From contig CAIJMI010000005.1 in assembly GCA_903821745.1 (NCBI GenBank), positions 124,001 to 188,000 on the forward strand: a stretch of 64,000 nt of DNA. The letters are read 5' to 3'. Positions 16,227 through 25,988 of the stretch are shown piece after piece (position 1 is the first letter of the stretch; each line of letters opens with the position of its first letter). Made by a program: the position numbers and the translations under genes. Under the pieces are notes generated by a model. That model had not been told where the DNA came from. It ran no database searches and saw nothing but the letters and a program-made list of their open reading frames with translations. The DNA is from Candidatus Gottesmanbacteria bacterium. Lineage in GTDB: Bacteria > Patescibacteria > Microgenomatia > UBA10105 > UBA927.

Positions 16227-16577
16227 ATGAGAGTTAAACGAGGAGTTACCAGTCACGCGAAGCACAAAAAAATATTCGAAGCCAACAAAGGCTATCGGAT
16301 GACAAAACGCAGGCTTATTCGGGTCGCTAAAGAAGCATATCTTCATGCTGGAGAATACGCATTTGCTGGCCGAAAAAACAAAAAGAGAGATTTCCGTGCA
16401 ACATGGATCAGCCGTATCTCACATGCTGTCGTCATCAAAGGAACATCCTACAGCAAATTTATGAACGCAATCAAAAAAGCAAATATTGTCATTGATCGAA
16501 AAATCATGGCATATCTTATCGTCAACAAACCAGAAAGTTTTGATGCCATCTTTAAAACCGCAACCGGGACAAAATAA
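16227..16577 (+). CDS. rplT: 50S ribosomal protein L20
   Basis: A 116-aa early-assembly protein binding 23S rRNA. Conserved stretches: MRVKRGVTSHAKHKKIFEAN, GYRMTKRRLIRVAKEAYLHAGEYAF, RKNKKRDFRATWISRI and INKP-like IVNKPESFDAIF. In some bacteria L20 represses its own operon through the infC leader; I cannot see a convincing copy of that structure here. It is followed by a strong intrinsic terminator. Confidence 0.96.
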   Translation: MRVKRGVTSHAKHKKIFEANKGYRMTKRRLIRVAKEAYLHAGEYAFAGRKNKKRDFRATWISRISHAVVIKGTSYSKFMNAIKKANIVIDRKIMAYLIVNKPESFDAIFKTATGTK

Positions 16578-16601
16578 TACTGAAAAAATAAACAGTATTA
16601 T

Positions 16602-16631
16602 AAAATCCCGCGAATAGGCGGGATTTTTTTT
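16602..16631 (+). terminator. Intrinsic terminator of infC-rpmI-rplT
   Basis: AATCCCGC (16604-16611) pairs with GCGGGATT (16618-16625) around a GAATAG loop and runs into a T tract. Confidence 0.92.
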
Positions 16632-16662
16632 GGCAAAATATGTACAATAGATACATACGCGT

Positions 16663-17745
16663 ATGAAAAAAATTGTGACAAAAGAAGAACCAATTGCAAA
16701 GGATCAGTTGATCCGGCTTCTGTTAACACTCCAGGAGGATGCTGTTGGCGCAATTACGGAAAGCACGGAATCCGTTGATACCCTTCGTCTCACATGGCTT
16801 GGAAAAAATAGTGAATTTTTGAAACTTGCCTCATCCATGCGGTCCGTTACTCCTGAAGATAAACAACAAATAGGAGCAGTCTTAAACGGTGTCAAAAAAA
16901 GCATAGAATCAGCGCTTGCTAGCAAACAACAGCTGACCAACCAACAGGCGGAAAGTACCGCTGACTGGTTTGATACAACGGAGCCCGGGGAACAACCGCC
17001 ACAAGGACATCTTCATATCGTCACGCAGGCAATTGCCGAAATTACTGATATTTTTAATCGCCTTGGGTTTACCAGAGTGAGACACCCAGAAATTGATTGG
17101 GACTGGTATCCATTTGAAGCGTTAAATATGCCCCATAGCCATCCGGCAAGCGATGAATGGGAAACCTTTTATATCCGCTATCCTGGGAGTCCTGGAAAAG
17201 AATATAAAAAACAAAAAATAGTACTCACACCCCATACGTCAAATGGCCAGGTACGGGAAATGGAAAAAGGTGTCCTTCCCATCCGTATGATTAACATTGC
17301 CAAATGTTACCGAAGACAAATTGATATTTCTCATACCCCGATGTTTCATCAATTTGAAGGACTCTACGTTGATAAAAATGTTTCGATCGGCCATTTAAAA
17401 GGCGTCCTTGATTATTTTGCCAAACATTTTTTTGGACCTGACAGAACTACACGCATTCGTCCGTATCATTTTCAATTTACCGAACCGTCATTTGAAATTG
17501 ATATCTCCTGCGGCATTTGTCACGGCAAAGGATGCAAACTCTGCAAAGAAGGCTGGTTGGAACTGGGGGGAGCGGGCATGACCCATCCCCAGGTATTAAA
17601 AAATGGCGGCGTTGATACGACAGTCTATAACGGATTTGCATTCGGTTGGGGAGTAGAGCGGACGTATATGATGAAATCCAATTCCAATCTTGATGATATA
17701 CGACTTATTTACGGAAATGATATACGTTTTTTAAAACAATTTTAA
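16663..17745 (+). CDS. pheS: Phenylalanyl-tRNA synthetase alpha subunit
   Basis: The 360-aa catalytic subunit of the alpha2-beta2 enzyme. It has an N-terminal coiled coil (about 15-100) and a class II core with HPEIDWDWYPFEALNMPHSHPA, the motif-2 region (INIAKCYRRQ, then HQFEGLYVDKN) and motif 3 (GFAFGWGVERTYM). A CxxCxGxGCxxC cluster (about 285-295) is present, as in a subset of bacterial PheS. pheT starts 1 bp after the stop, so the pair is coupled. Confidence 0.95.
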   Translation: MKKIVTKEEPIAKDQLIRLLLTLQEDAVGAITESTESVDTLRLTWLGKNSEFLKLASSMRSVTPEDKQQIGAVLNGVKKSIESALASKQQLTNQQAESTADWFDTTEPGEQPPQGHLHIVTQAIAEITDIFNRLGFTRVRHPEIDWDWYPFEALNMPHSHPASDEWETFYIRYPGSPGKEYKKQKIVLTPHTSNGQVREMEKGVLPIRMINIAKCYRRQIDISHTPMFHQFEGLYVDKNVSIGHLKGVLDYFAKHFFGPDRTTRIRPYHFQFTEPSFEIDISCGICHGKGCKLCKEGWLELGGAGMTHPQVLKNGGVDTTVYNGFAFGWGVERTYMMKSNSNLDDIRLIYGNDIRFLKQF

Positions 17746-17746
17746 T

Positions 17747-19744
17747 ATGAATATACTTGTTCCTGATCAGTGGCTCCGTGACTTTCTCAAAACGGATGCC
17801 ACACCAAAACAACTCAAAGAATATCTCTCACTCTGCGGCCCTTCTATTGAACGCATCAATACGGTAAATGGAGAGATTGTCTATGACGTAGAAATTACCA
17901 GTAATCGACCTGATGCAATGTCTATTGTTGGCGTTGCCCGCGAGGCAAGTGGTATCTTGCCACGATTTGGTATTGCAGCAACGCTTCTTGATGATCCATA
18001 TACCGAGAAAATACACACAGAAAAAAAAGACTATAAAAAAATTCCACTCACCATTACAACAACCGAAGCATTAAATCCGCGTTGGACCAGCGTCATTTTT
18101 GACGATATTAAAATCGGTCCGTCACCTTCTTGGCTTGTCAAACGCCTCGAACTTGTCGGGGTTCGGACAATCAACAATGTTATTGATATCACCAATTACC
18201 TCATGCATGCCTATGGACAACCCGCACATGTGTTTGACTTAGACACCATTCATCAAGGAATTATGAAGCTTCGACCGGCCAAAAAAGGAGAGCAGGTCAC
18301 AACATTAGATGGAAAAACACATACGCTACCAGGCGGGGACATCGTTATTGAAGACGGCTCAGGGAACCTCATTGATCTTTGCGGCATTATGGGAGGCAAA
18401 TCGTCATCTATAACGGATAAAACAACCCGAGTGTTATTGTTCGTTCAAACCTATGATCCTGCACAAATTCGAAAAACATCCATGAATCTTGCACACCGCA
18501 CAGAAGCAGCAGGACTGTTTGAAAAAGGACTCGACCCGGAACTTGTCATGCCCGTGTTTCAAAAGGGAATTGATCTGATCAAAAAACTAGCCGGTGGAAA
18601 CATTGTAAGTGAGGTTACGGATATATATTCAAAACCATACAAAGCAAAATCTGTTGTTGCGAAACGGGCAAAAATTGATAGTTATATCGGCGTACACCTT
18701 GAGACAAAAGAGATTCAGAACATACTGTCGAATCTTGGCTGTAAAACAAAAATAACAGAGAATGAAGTTATCGTGACACCGCCAAGCTTCCGTCGGGATA
18801 TCGAACTGGATGTTGATATCATTGAAGAACTTGCGCGCATTTACGGCTATCACAAAATTCCCACAAAACTGCCGGATACAGAACCGCCAACAATATATGA
18901 AGAACCAATTCTAGGGATTGAACAAAAAATAAAACAGAAATTAGGTGATTGGGGATATACCGAAACCTATACGTATTCCATGATTTCCAAAGAACTGCTT
19001 GATCTCGTGCATTATGATGAGCAAGAAACCTATATGATTACCAATCCCATTTCAAATGATTGGGTATATATGCGGCCAACGTTATTGCCAAGCATGCTCA
19101 TGGCAATCAAACAGAATACCTCCTTTGAACAGGACTTAAAATTATTTGAACTATCCATGACCTACGCCTACCGAAAAAACAATATTCCGCTTGAGGAGTC
19201 AACCCTTATTGTTGCAGTATCCGGCAGTCGGTATGGAAAAATCAAAGGCATCGCAGAAAGCCTATTCACCCTTTTTGGTATTCCACTGCCTGAAATGACA
19301 GAACCTGCAAATTCCTCCTATCAAAAAAGTCGCTCACTCCGATTAGGAATTTATGGACAACTTGGAGAAATTGACCTTGCGGTATTACAACAACTTGGGA
19401 TACCAAAACCAGTAACAATGCTTGAATTATCCATCGATCGACTTCTGGAACATAAGAAGTCGGTAACGCATTACACCCCAATTCCAAAGTATCCTGCAAG
19501 CTTTGAAGATCTCGCATTTGTGGTTCCGGAAAAAACACACGTTGCGCCAATGATGAAAAAAATTCAGACGATAGATCCAATGATTAAAGACGTATCACTA
19601 TTTGACAGTTACAAAAATATCCGTACGTTTCATGTGACCTATCAAAGTAGTACCCAAAATTTAACAAAAGAAGAGATAAATAGAATTAGAGAAAAAATTA
19701 TCAGCCAGATGAAAAAAGAATTTGGCGCCACACTCAAAAATTAA
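17747..19744 (+). CDS. pheT: Phenylalanyl-tRNA synthetase beta subunit lacking the B2 (EMAP-like) domain
   Basis: 665 aa against about 800 in typical bacterial PheT. Residues 1-37 (NILVPDQWLRDFL) form B1, then the sequence jumps straight to EITSNRPDAMSIVGVAREASG. The usual ~110-residue OB-fold tRNA-binding domain inserted here is missing. The B3/B4 editing region, B5 (RRDIELDVDIIEELARIYGY) and the C-terminal ferredoxin-fold anticodon-binding domain (about 575-665) are present. The 3' end overlaps convergent mrcA by 4 bp. Confidence 0.94.
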   Translation: MNILVPDQWLRDFLKTDATPKQLKEYLSLCGPSIERINTVNGEIVYDVEITSNRPDAMSIVGVAREASGILPRFGIAATLLDDPYTEKIHTEKKDYKKIPLTITTTEALNPRWTSVIFDDIKIGPSPSWLVKRLELVGVRTINNVIDITNYLMHAYGQPAHVFDLDTIHQGIMKLRPAKKGEQVTTLDGKTHTLPGGDIVIEDGSGNLIDLCGIMGGKSSSITDKTTRVLLFVQTYDPAQIRKTSMNLAHRTEAAGLFEKGLDPELVMPVFQKGIDLIKKLAGGNIVSEVTDIYSKPYKAKSVVAKRAKIDSYIGVHLETKEIQNILSNLGCKTKITENEVIVTPPSFRRDIELDVDIIEELARIYGYHKIPTKLPDTEPPTIYEEPILGIEQKIKQKLGDWGYTETYTYSMISKELLDLVHYDEQETYMITNPISNDWVYMRPTLLPSMLMAIKQNTSFEQDLKLFELSMTYAYRKNNIPLEESTLIVAVSGSRYGKIKGIAESLFTLFGIPLPEMTEPANSSYQKSRSLRLGIYGQLGEIDLAVLQQLGIPKPVTMLELSIDRLLEHKKSVTHYTPIPKYPASFEDLAFVVPEKTHVAPMMKKIQTIDPMIKDVSLFDSYKNIRTFHVTYQSSTQNLTKEEINRIREKIISQMKKEFGATLKN

Positions 19745-22329
19745 TCCCCTGGGGTTGGCGCAACTGTGGGAACGGGAGTAGGTTCCGCCCATGCAGTATT
19801 CACACCAATATGAATATTCGATTCCGTTGTACCACCTTTTGAGTCTGTTGCTTTTGCCCGTATCTCACGGTTTGCTCCATTGGTAACAGGAACAGTGTCG
19901 GAAAAACTATCACCGCTGGACTCTTTTTTCTTATCTCCGTCAACATAAATTTCAATTTTTGAAATGCCGTTCGGTGACGTTGCTTTCACCGTAACCTTCA
20001 CATCATTGGTGTTCACTTGGGAATGGTTTCCCGGTTCTTTAATGGATAATGCAAACGTATCACCGCCGCTATACGTTTCTGTTGGCGGATGAAACTTCGC
20101 ATCACTTTGTGTTGCAATCCATGCGTTAATCCCGTCCTGCCAGCGATTTTTTCCGTCGCCTGAAACGGGATCTATCTCTTTAAAAATAACAAACTGTTTT
20201 GTTTGGTATTCGCCGCGGACAATTTCAACAGCGCTTGCCAGTTTATTGGAATCGTGGTTTGAAATTTTCACGTTTTGATAAATAACAGATGGCGTTGTCG
20301 GTTCGGTGCCTTTCACGAAATATTCTTTTCGTGTCGTTCCGCCTGATACCGGTGTACCACCACCATACGCATCAATATCCATTTGCATCACATTATCCGG
20401 TTTCATAAACGGTTCATCCGCTGTTTTTGCAAGTGCTTCCCGCATAATACGGTTCCAAATTGGAGCAGCACCGGTAATACCAGAGGCAAGTGCCTGGTTC
20501 ATCGGGGAGTTATCATTATTCCCAACCCACACGCCAACAGCAAAGGATGGCGTATAGCCAATCGTCCAGTTATCTCGTTTGTCATCCGTCGTTCCGGTTT
20601 TCACAGCAACGGACCGACCAGCAATATTTAAATACGAATTTGTCCCGAAGGTATCTTTTCTGGCATCATTGTCTGATAACATACTCGACATAATAAATGT
20701 GACATCCTGACCCAAAACACGTTTTGGCTGCACCGAATGATATTGATACAATACTTTTCCTTTTGTATCTTCCACTTTCAAAATAGAAACAGGTTCCGCG
20801 CGTAATCCACCGGTCGCAAAGACACCATACGCACTTGTTATATCAATAAGTTTTACCTCGCCGCCTCCCAACGTTAGGGATAATCCAATACGTTTGATGT
20901 TATCGCTATTTGGTTCAAGAGAGGTGATACCCATATCAAACGCTGTTTGCAACACATCTTTCACCCCAACCAGTGCTGATACTTTTACGGCAATAGTGTT
21001 TATGGAATTGCCGAGTGCAAACCGAAGCTGCATGGGACCTCGAAATTTTCCGTCATAGTTTTTTGGATTATATTCCGGCTTCGTAATGTCACCCGACGGG
21101 TACTTCGTATCCACATCCAGAAGCAGCGTAGAAGCTGTGTACCCCTTTTTAAGGGCTGTCACATAGGAGATAGGCTTAATAGATGATCCCGGCTGACGCA
21201 AGCCCTGCGTGACCACGTTAAACTTGAGTCCTGACGCATCGGTAGCTTCATAATCTTTTGATCCAACCATGGCTAAAATTTCACCGGTTTTGGGGTTAAT
21301 CACAATTGCCGCACCGTTTGAAACTTTCAAATTCTTCACTTTGTCGACTTCTTCTTTGACAATTTTCTGTGCAGCTTTCTGTAGTTTTAAATCCAAGGTG
21401 GTCGTCACCCGAAGTCCTCCGGCATCAACCATTTTCTGTCCGAATTTTGTCACGAGCTGATCTTTAATATAGGCAACAAAATGCGGGGCATTGAGTCCGG
21501 CACTGCCCGATGCAAACTTGACCGTTTCAATTTCTTTTTTTAAATCAGTTTCTTGCTGCGCCGTAATATAGTTGTCTTCCTTCATGCGGGCCAAAACATG
21601 TTGTGTCCGTGGGATATACGCTTTTGGGTTATCACCAAACGGCGAATATGCAGACGGGGATTGCGGAAGTCCTGCCAGAATGACGCATTCAGGAACTGTC
21701 ATGTCCTTTGCATGTTTATCAAAATAATAAGAAGCAGCTGCTTCAACACCTGCCGCTGTTCCGCCATAGGGAATTTCATTTAAGTACATTTGCAAAATTT
21801 CATCTTTGCTATATTTCCGTTCAATCTGAATTGCAAGAATTGCTTCTTTCATCTTCCGAGGAAGCGTCTGTTCCTGAGAAAGAAGCGCATTTTTAACCAG
21901 TTGTTGTGTAATCGTAGATCCACCTTGAAGGTTATGAAACACAAAAATACTAAACATTGCCCGAAGTAAACCGGACGTCGAAAGACCTTTATGTTTGTAA
22001 AAATCTTTGTCTTCAACAGCAATCGTTGCATCTTTTAACGATTTTGGAATATCGGCAAATGTAACAGGAATTCTGTTTTCATTTTGAAAGATGTCATACA
22101 CAGTGTCACCATTTCGGTCAAGAACCACAGTTGATAGACCCTCAGTTCTGGACACTTTATCAGGTCGGGGAAGATCTTTTGCATACCAGGCAAATAAAAT
22201 ACCAACACCAAGGACACAAGCTATAACAAAGATAAAAGCAGCCGTGGCAAGCGTACTAAACGTTTTCAAACGACCACGCTCCGTCCCGAAGCGTTTTTTT
22301 AATTGCCGTTCCCAAAAAATCTGCTGCAT
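19741..22329 (-). CDS. mrcA: Class A penicillin-binding protein (PBP1A-type) with C-terminal Ig-like domain
   Basis: An 862-aa bifunctional peptidoglycan synthase. It has a short cytoplasmic basic segment, a membrane helix (about 22-48), a GT51 glycosyltransferase domain (about 75-250, EDKDFYKHKGLS and GGSTITQQLVKN) and a transpeptidase domain with the three motifs SSIKP, SIN (GNSINT) and KTGT (VAVKTGTTDDKRDNW). At the C-terminus (about 755-840) an Ig-like module (VKVTVKATSPNGISKIEIYVDG) precedes a Pro/Thr tail. I chose ATG 22329: a TTG 36 bp upstream overlaps the -35 region, and the -10 lies 7 nt before this ATG. Confidence 0.93.
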   Translation of the reverse strand: MQQIFWERQLKKRFGTERGRLKTFSTLATAAFIFVIACVLGVGILFAWYAKDLPRPDKVSRTEGLSTVVLDRNGDTVYDIFQNENRIPVTFADIPKSLKDATIAVEDKDFYKHKGLSTSGLLRAMFSIFVFHNLQGGSTITQQLVKNALLSQEQTLPRKMKEAILAIQIERKYSKDEILQMYLNEIPYGGTAAGVEAAASYYFDKHAKDMTVPECVILAGLPQSPSAYSPFGDNPKAYIPRTQHVLARMKEDNYITAQQETDLKKEIETVKFASGSAGLNAPHFVAYIKDQLVTKFGQKMVDAGGLRVTTTLDLKLQKAAQKIVKEEVDKVKNLKVSNGAAIVINPKTGEILAMVGSKDYEATDASGLKFNVVTQGLRQPGSSIKPISYVTALKKGYTASTLLLDVDTKYPSGDITKPEYNPKNYDGKFRGPMQLRFALGNSINTIAVKVSALVGVKDVLQTAFDMGITSLEPNSDNIKRIGLSLTLGGGEVKLIDITSAYGVFATGGLRAEPVSILKVEDTKGKVLYQYHSVQPKRVLGQDVTFIMSSMLSDNDARKDTFGTNSYLNIAGRSVAVKTGTTDDKRDNWTIGYTPSFAVGVWVGNNDNSPMNQALASGITGAAPIWNRIMREALAKTADEPFMKPDNVMQMDIDAYGGGTPVSGGTTRKEYFVKGTEPTTPSVIYQNVKISNHDSNKLASAVEIVRGEYQTKQFVIFKEIDPVSGDGKNRWQDGINAWIATQSDAKFHPPTETYSGGDTFALSIKEPGNHSQVNTNDVKVTVKATSPNGISKIEIYVDGDKKKESSGDSFSDTVPVTNGANREIRAKATDSKGGTTESNIHIGVNTAWAEPTPVPTVAPTPGD

Positions 22330-22336
22330 AGAGACT

Positions 22337-22388
22337 ATTGTACGAAGAACTGACACGTTTGACAAATATCCTTCACAGAAAGCATATT
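22337..22388. promoter_or_regulatory. Divergent mrcA / tyrS promoters with overlapping -35 boxes
   Basis: For mrcA (minus): TTGTCA (22365-22360), a 17-bp spacer and TACAAT (22342-22337), 7 nt before ATG 22329. For tyrS (plus): TTGACA (22359-22364), an 18-bp spacer and CATATT (22383-22388); alternatively an extended -10 TGATAAAGT ends 6 nt before ATG 22407. The two -35 boxes occupy the same bases, so polymerase should bind to only one side at a time. Confidence 0.65.
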
Positions 22389-22406
22389 TAATGATAAAGT
22401 ATCACT

Positions 22407-23594
22407 ATGGATGCAATTGAAGGAATTATTACTCGCGGCGTTGAGAATATCATTCCGAACAAAGAAACCCTCAAAAAAATTCTTGCTTCGGGACGAAAAC
22501 TCAATGTCTATTTAGGCATTGATCCCACGGCAACCAACATTCATGTCGGGCATGCTGTGCCGCTTCGAAAATTGCAGGCGCTCACAGATCTTGGTCATCA
22601 CGTCACATTTTTGATCGGCGATTTTACTGCCCTTATTGGAGATACGTCAGACAAAGACGGGGAACGGCCGGTGTTAACGAGCGAACAAATTGAACAAAAT
22701 TTTCAAACCTACAAAAAACAGGCAAGTAAAATTTTGGATTTTTCAAAAGTTACCGTTGTCCATAATAGTGAATGGCTCAAAAAACTCACGTTTACCGACA
22801 TCGTCAAACTCACACAGCATTTCTCAGCTGGAGAATTCGTGGGCAGGGAACTGATTAAAAAACGATTACAAGAAGGCAAAAAAGTGGGATTGCATGAACT
22901 CCTGTATCCGGTTATGCAAGGGTATGACAGCTACGTGATGGATACTGATATTCAACTGGGCGGTACGGATCAAACATTTAATATGCAGGCTGGTCGCACA
23001 CTCCAAAAAGATTTACGGCAAAAAGAATCCTGTATTATTGCCAACGGATTTCTCGAGGGAACGGATGGACGCAAAATGAGCAAATCCTGGAATAATGCAA
23101 TTTGGCTGACCGATGAACCATCCGATATGTTTGGGAAAGTCATGTCGCTCAAAGATGAACTCATTGCACAGTATTTCTTGCTTGCAACAAATACGCCAAT
23201 GGAAAAGATTGAAGAAATCAAAAAACGACTGAAGTCAGGTGAAAATCCAATGGTTATCAAAAAGGAACTGGCGTTCATCATGGTTTCAGAGTTGCATTCC
23301 AAAAAAGATGCAGAGGCAGCACGAAACTCTTTTGAATCAAAATTTCAAAAGAAAGCACCGATTGCCTCCGATATTCCGGAATTTAAAACCAAAGAGACGA
23401 AATGGAAACTTGCAGATCTTTTGATGGCAACAGCAATGGTCGCCAGTAAATCCGAAGCCAGACGACTTATCGAACAGGATGCCATTGAAATAAACGGAAT
23501 CGGAATCAAATTCCAAACTGCTGACGTGACGGTCAAATCCCATGATATAATCAAAGTCGGTAAAAAAAAGTTTGTGAAAATACATATTATATGA
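22407..23594 (+). CDS. tyrS: Tyrosyl-tRNA synthetase
   Basis: A 395-aa class I synthetase. The HIGH-type motif is HVGHAVPLRKLQ (about 46-57), tyrosine-site and tRNA-binding motifs include YDSYVMDTDIQLGGTDQTFN, and the KMSKS loop is GRKMSKSWNN (about 222-231). A C-terminal S4 RNA-binding domain (about 330-395) includes SKSEARRLIEQDAIEINGI. The length is normal. It is expressed from the divergent promoter shared with mrcA, and a tiny membrane-peptide ORF starts within its stop region. Confidence 0.95.
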   Translation: MDAIEGIITRGVENIIPNKETLKKILASGRKLNVYLGIDPTATNIHVGHAVPLRKLQALTDLGHHVTFLIGDFTALIGDTSDKDGERPVLTSEQIEQNFQTYKKQASKILDFSKVTVVHNSEWLKKLTFTDIVKLTQHFSAGEFVGRELIKKRLQEGKKVGLHELLYPVMQGYDSYVMDTDIQLGGTDQTFNMQAGRTLQKDLRQKESCIIANGFLEGTDGRKMSKSWNNAIWLTDEPSDMFGKVMSLKDELIAQYFLLATNTPMEKIEEIKKRLKSGENPMVIKKELAFIMVSELHSKKDAEAARNSFESKFQKKAPIASDIPEFKTKETKWKLADLLMATAMVASKSEARRLIEQDAIEINGIGIKFQTADVTVKSHDIIKVGKKKFVKIHII

Positions 23595-23695
23595 ACTTTT
23601 TCAGAAAACATCAGACAGTGTGGAAAGTGATTGTTGTTATTGCATCTTTAGCACTGATTGCAACATCATTTATTCCGCTTCTGTCCATAAAATAA
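23591..23695 (+). CDS. Putative 34-aa single-pass membrane peptide
   Basis: The ORF begins at the ATG overlapping the tyrS stop (ATATGA) and encodes MNFFRKHQTVWKV followed by a hydrophobic helix and SIK. A basic N-terminus with one ~20-residue helix is the layout of small membrane proteins. Support is the overlap with tyrS and the 9-bp gap to recG; there is no homology evidence. It could also be a non-coding spacer. Confidence 0.45.
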   Translation: MNFFRKHQTVWKVIVVIASLALIATSFIPLLSIK

Positions 23696-23704
23696 CAATA
23701 ACTC

Positions 23705-25753
23705 ATGACCCTTGCTGCAACCTCTCCCGTACAATATGTACCAAGGATCGGTCCGTCGTTTGCTAAAAAATTAGAGCATCTCGGTATTTTGACCGTTCGC
23801 GACCTCTTATATCACACCCCCTTTCGGTATAACGACTTTTCACATACAACAAGCATTGCAAGACTGCATCCTGGCATGATGGTAAGTGTTAACGGAGAAG
23901 TCAAACAAATAAAAAATATTTTTACAAAAACGGGCAGGAAGATTCAGGAAGCCGTGGTTACGGATGACACGGGAAGTATTACCGTCATTTGGTTTAATCA
24001 GTTATTCCTTCCTAAAATAATCCATGCAGGAGATCAAATTGCACTGTCTGGATCTGTTGGGTTTTTTGGAAACAAACTCGCAATAGAATCTCCGGAATAT
24101 GAACTCATTGTAGCCGACAAAATCCATCTTCACACCGGCCGTGTTGTGCCCATCTATTCGGAAACTGCGGGCATTTCGTCCAAATGGTTACGGTCACGCA
24201 TTTATTTTTTACTAACGGAATACCCAAATCTCATACACGAATATCTTCCAGACAATATTCGAAACATCTACAAACTGCCAAAACTCGAGGATGCGATACA
24301 AACAGTCCATTTCCCAAAAACCGTGCAAGAAGGAGAAGCATCGGAAAAACGCCTTACGTTTGATGAACTTGTACTCATGCAATGTACATCATTTGAACAA
24401 AAGCGCATCTGGGAAGAAACAAAACGGGCGTCCGCATTTACGATACCCGAGTCAATACAAAATACATTTATCCAGGCACTTCCCTTTGCACTCACAAATG
24501 ATCAACACCGAGCCATACAGGATGTGACAAATGACCTAAAAAAAACTATACCAATGAATAGACTTCTGGAGGGCGATGTGGGAAGCGGAAAAACGGTTGT
24601 TGCGGGAGCCGCCATGTTTACTACTGCAAAAAACGGTTACCAATCTATTCTCATGGCTCCAACGCAAATTCTTGCAGAACAACATTATCAAACCATTTCC
24701 TCGCTCCTTACGCCGCTGGGACTAACGGTGGAGTTAATTCTTGGAGGGACAAAACAGGATCTTACCAAACAAAACAAAACCGATATTATGATCGGTACGC
24801 ACGCATTACTGCAAAATACCGTTCTTTTTTCTCATGTAGGACTTATCGTCATCGACGAACAACAACGCTTTGGTGTCTATCAACGTGCACTTTTGCGTTC
24901 AAAAGCGCCATCTGACCTCACACCGCATCTTCTCACCATGACGGCAACCCCAATTCCACGAACGCTTGCGTTGACCATGTATGGTAATCTCTCGCTTTCC
25001 ATACTCAAAGAAATGCCAATCGGAAGGTTACCGATAAAAACGTGGGTGGTTCCAAAAGAAAAGCGTGACGCTGCGTACGAATGGATCCGAAAAGAAATAA
25101 CGGCTCAAAATGCACAAGCGTTTATCGTCTGTCCATTTATTGAAGAATCGGAGTCCATGACCAGCGTAAAAGCTGCAACAAAAGAATTTGAACATCTAAA
25201 AAAACAGGTGTATCAAGATCTCACGCTCGAGCTTCTTCATGGCAGAATGAAACAGGCAGAGAAAACAAAACTACTGAACGATTTTCGCTCCGGAAAAACG
25301 AATATTCTCGTTTCAACGCCCGTTGTAGAAGTTGGTATTGATATTCCAAATGCAACAGTGATGATGATTGAAGGGGCAGAACGGTTTGGGTTGTCACAAC
25401 TTCATCAACTCCGTGGCCGTGTCGGTAGAGGGGATAAACAATCGTATTGTTTATTATTTACTGAATCCATGGAATCAACAACCATTGATCGGCTTAAAAT
25501 TCTTGAAACAGTCCATAACGGTCCGGAGCTTGCGGAACACGATATGAGAATCCGCGGGCAGGGAGATTTGTTCGGAAACAGGCAACATGGCATTCCGGAA
25601 ATGGTGTTTTCTGCACTCGGAGATGACCGGATAATACAAAATTCCAAGGAGGTTGCTCAAAAACTCATAACCAGCGATCCGACGTTTATTTCATTTCCCC
25701 ACTTGAGAGAACGTCTAAATGAGAGTAAAATACAAGATATTGCACAGGATTAA
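23705..25753 (+). CDS. recG: ATP-dependent DNA helicase RecG
   Basis: A 682-aa branch-migration helicase for stalled replication forks. The N-terminal wedge/OB domain (about 1-190) is present, followed by superfamily 2 motifs: EGDVGSGKTVV (Walker A), VIDEQQRFGV (motif II; DEQQ in place of the common DEQH), TATPIPRTLAL (motif III), STPVVEVGIDIPNAT and QLRGRVGRG (motif VI). The TRG-like C-terminal region DMRIRGQGDLFGNRQHG is intact. Length is typical (~690). Confidence 0.95.
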   Translation: MTLAATSPVQYVPRIGPSFAKKLEHLGILTVRDLLYHTPFRYNDFSHTTSIARLHPGMMVSVNGEVKQIKNIFTKTGRKIQEAVVTDDTGSITVIWFNQLFLPKIIHAGDQIALSGSVGFFGNKLAIESPEYELIVADKIHLHTGRVVPIYSETAGISSKWLRSRIYFLLTEYPNLIHEYLPDNIRNIYKLPKLEDAIQTVHFPKTVQEGEASEKRLTFDELVLMQCTSFEQKRIWEETKRASAFTIPESIQNTFIQALPFALTNDQHRAIQDVTNDLKKTIPMNRLLEGDVGSGKTVVAGAAMFTTAKNGYQSILMAPTQILAEQHYQTISSLLTPLGLTVELILGGTKQDLTKQNKTDIMIGTHALLQNTVLFSHVGLIVIDEQQRFGVYQRALLRSKAPSDLTPHLLTMTATPIPRTLALTMYGNLSLSILKEMPIGRLPIKTWVVPKEKRDAAYEWIRKEITAQNAQAFIVCPFIEESESMTSVKAATKEFEHLKKQVYQDLTLELLHGRMKQAEKTKLLNDFRSGKTNILVSTPVVEVGIDIPNATVMMIEGAERFGLSQLHQLRGRVGRGDKQSYCLLFTESMESTTIDRLKILETVHNGPELAEHDMRIRGQGDLFGNRQHGIPEMVFSALGDDRIIQNSKEVAQKLITSDPTFISFPHLRERLNESKIQDIAQD

Positions 25754-25780
25754 GACGTGTGCACTATTTTTTAATCGTAT

Positions 25781-25981
25781 ATGACACCACTACCAAAACG
25801 AAGACATTCAACCAGACGCGGTGGAAAACGCCATGCAGCAATTAAGCTGAGTTCCGTTGCACTTTCCATTTGTGCAAACTGCCATAAATCACGACGGCCA
25901 CATACCATTTGCCCAAACTGTGGATTCTACGACGGCAAGGAAATACAGAAAAAAAAGATCAAAAAAGCAAAGAAAAAATAA
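25781..25981 (+). CDS. rpmF: 50S ribosomal protein L32
   Basis: A 66-aa basic protein beginning MTPLPKRRHSTRRGGKRHA, with a CANCHKSRRPHTICPNCG zinc ribbon (two CxxC pairs, about 32-49). The C-terminus is Lys-rich. It precedes nusB by 7 bp. Confidence 0.93.
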   Translation: MTPLPKRRHSTRRGGKRHAAIKLSSVALSICANCHKSRRPHTICPNCGFYDGKEIQKKKIKKAKKK

Positions 25982-25988
25982 CGTCCTC

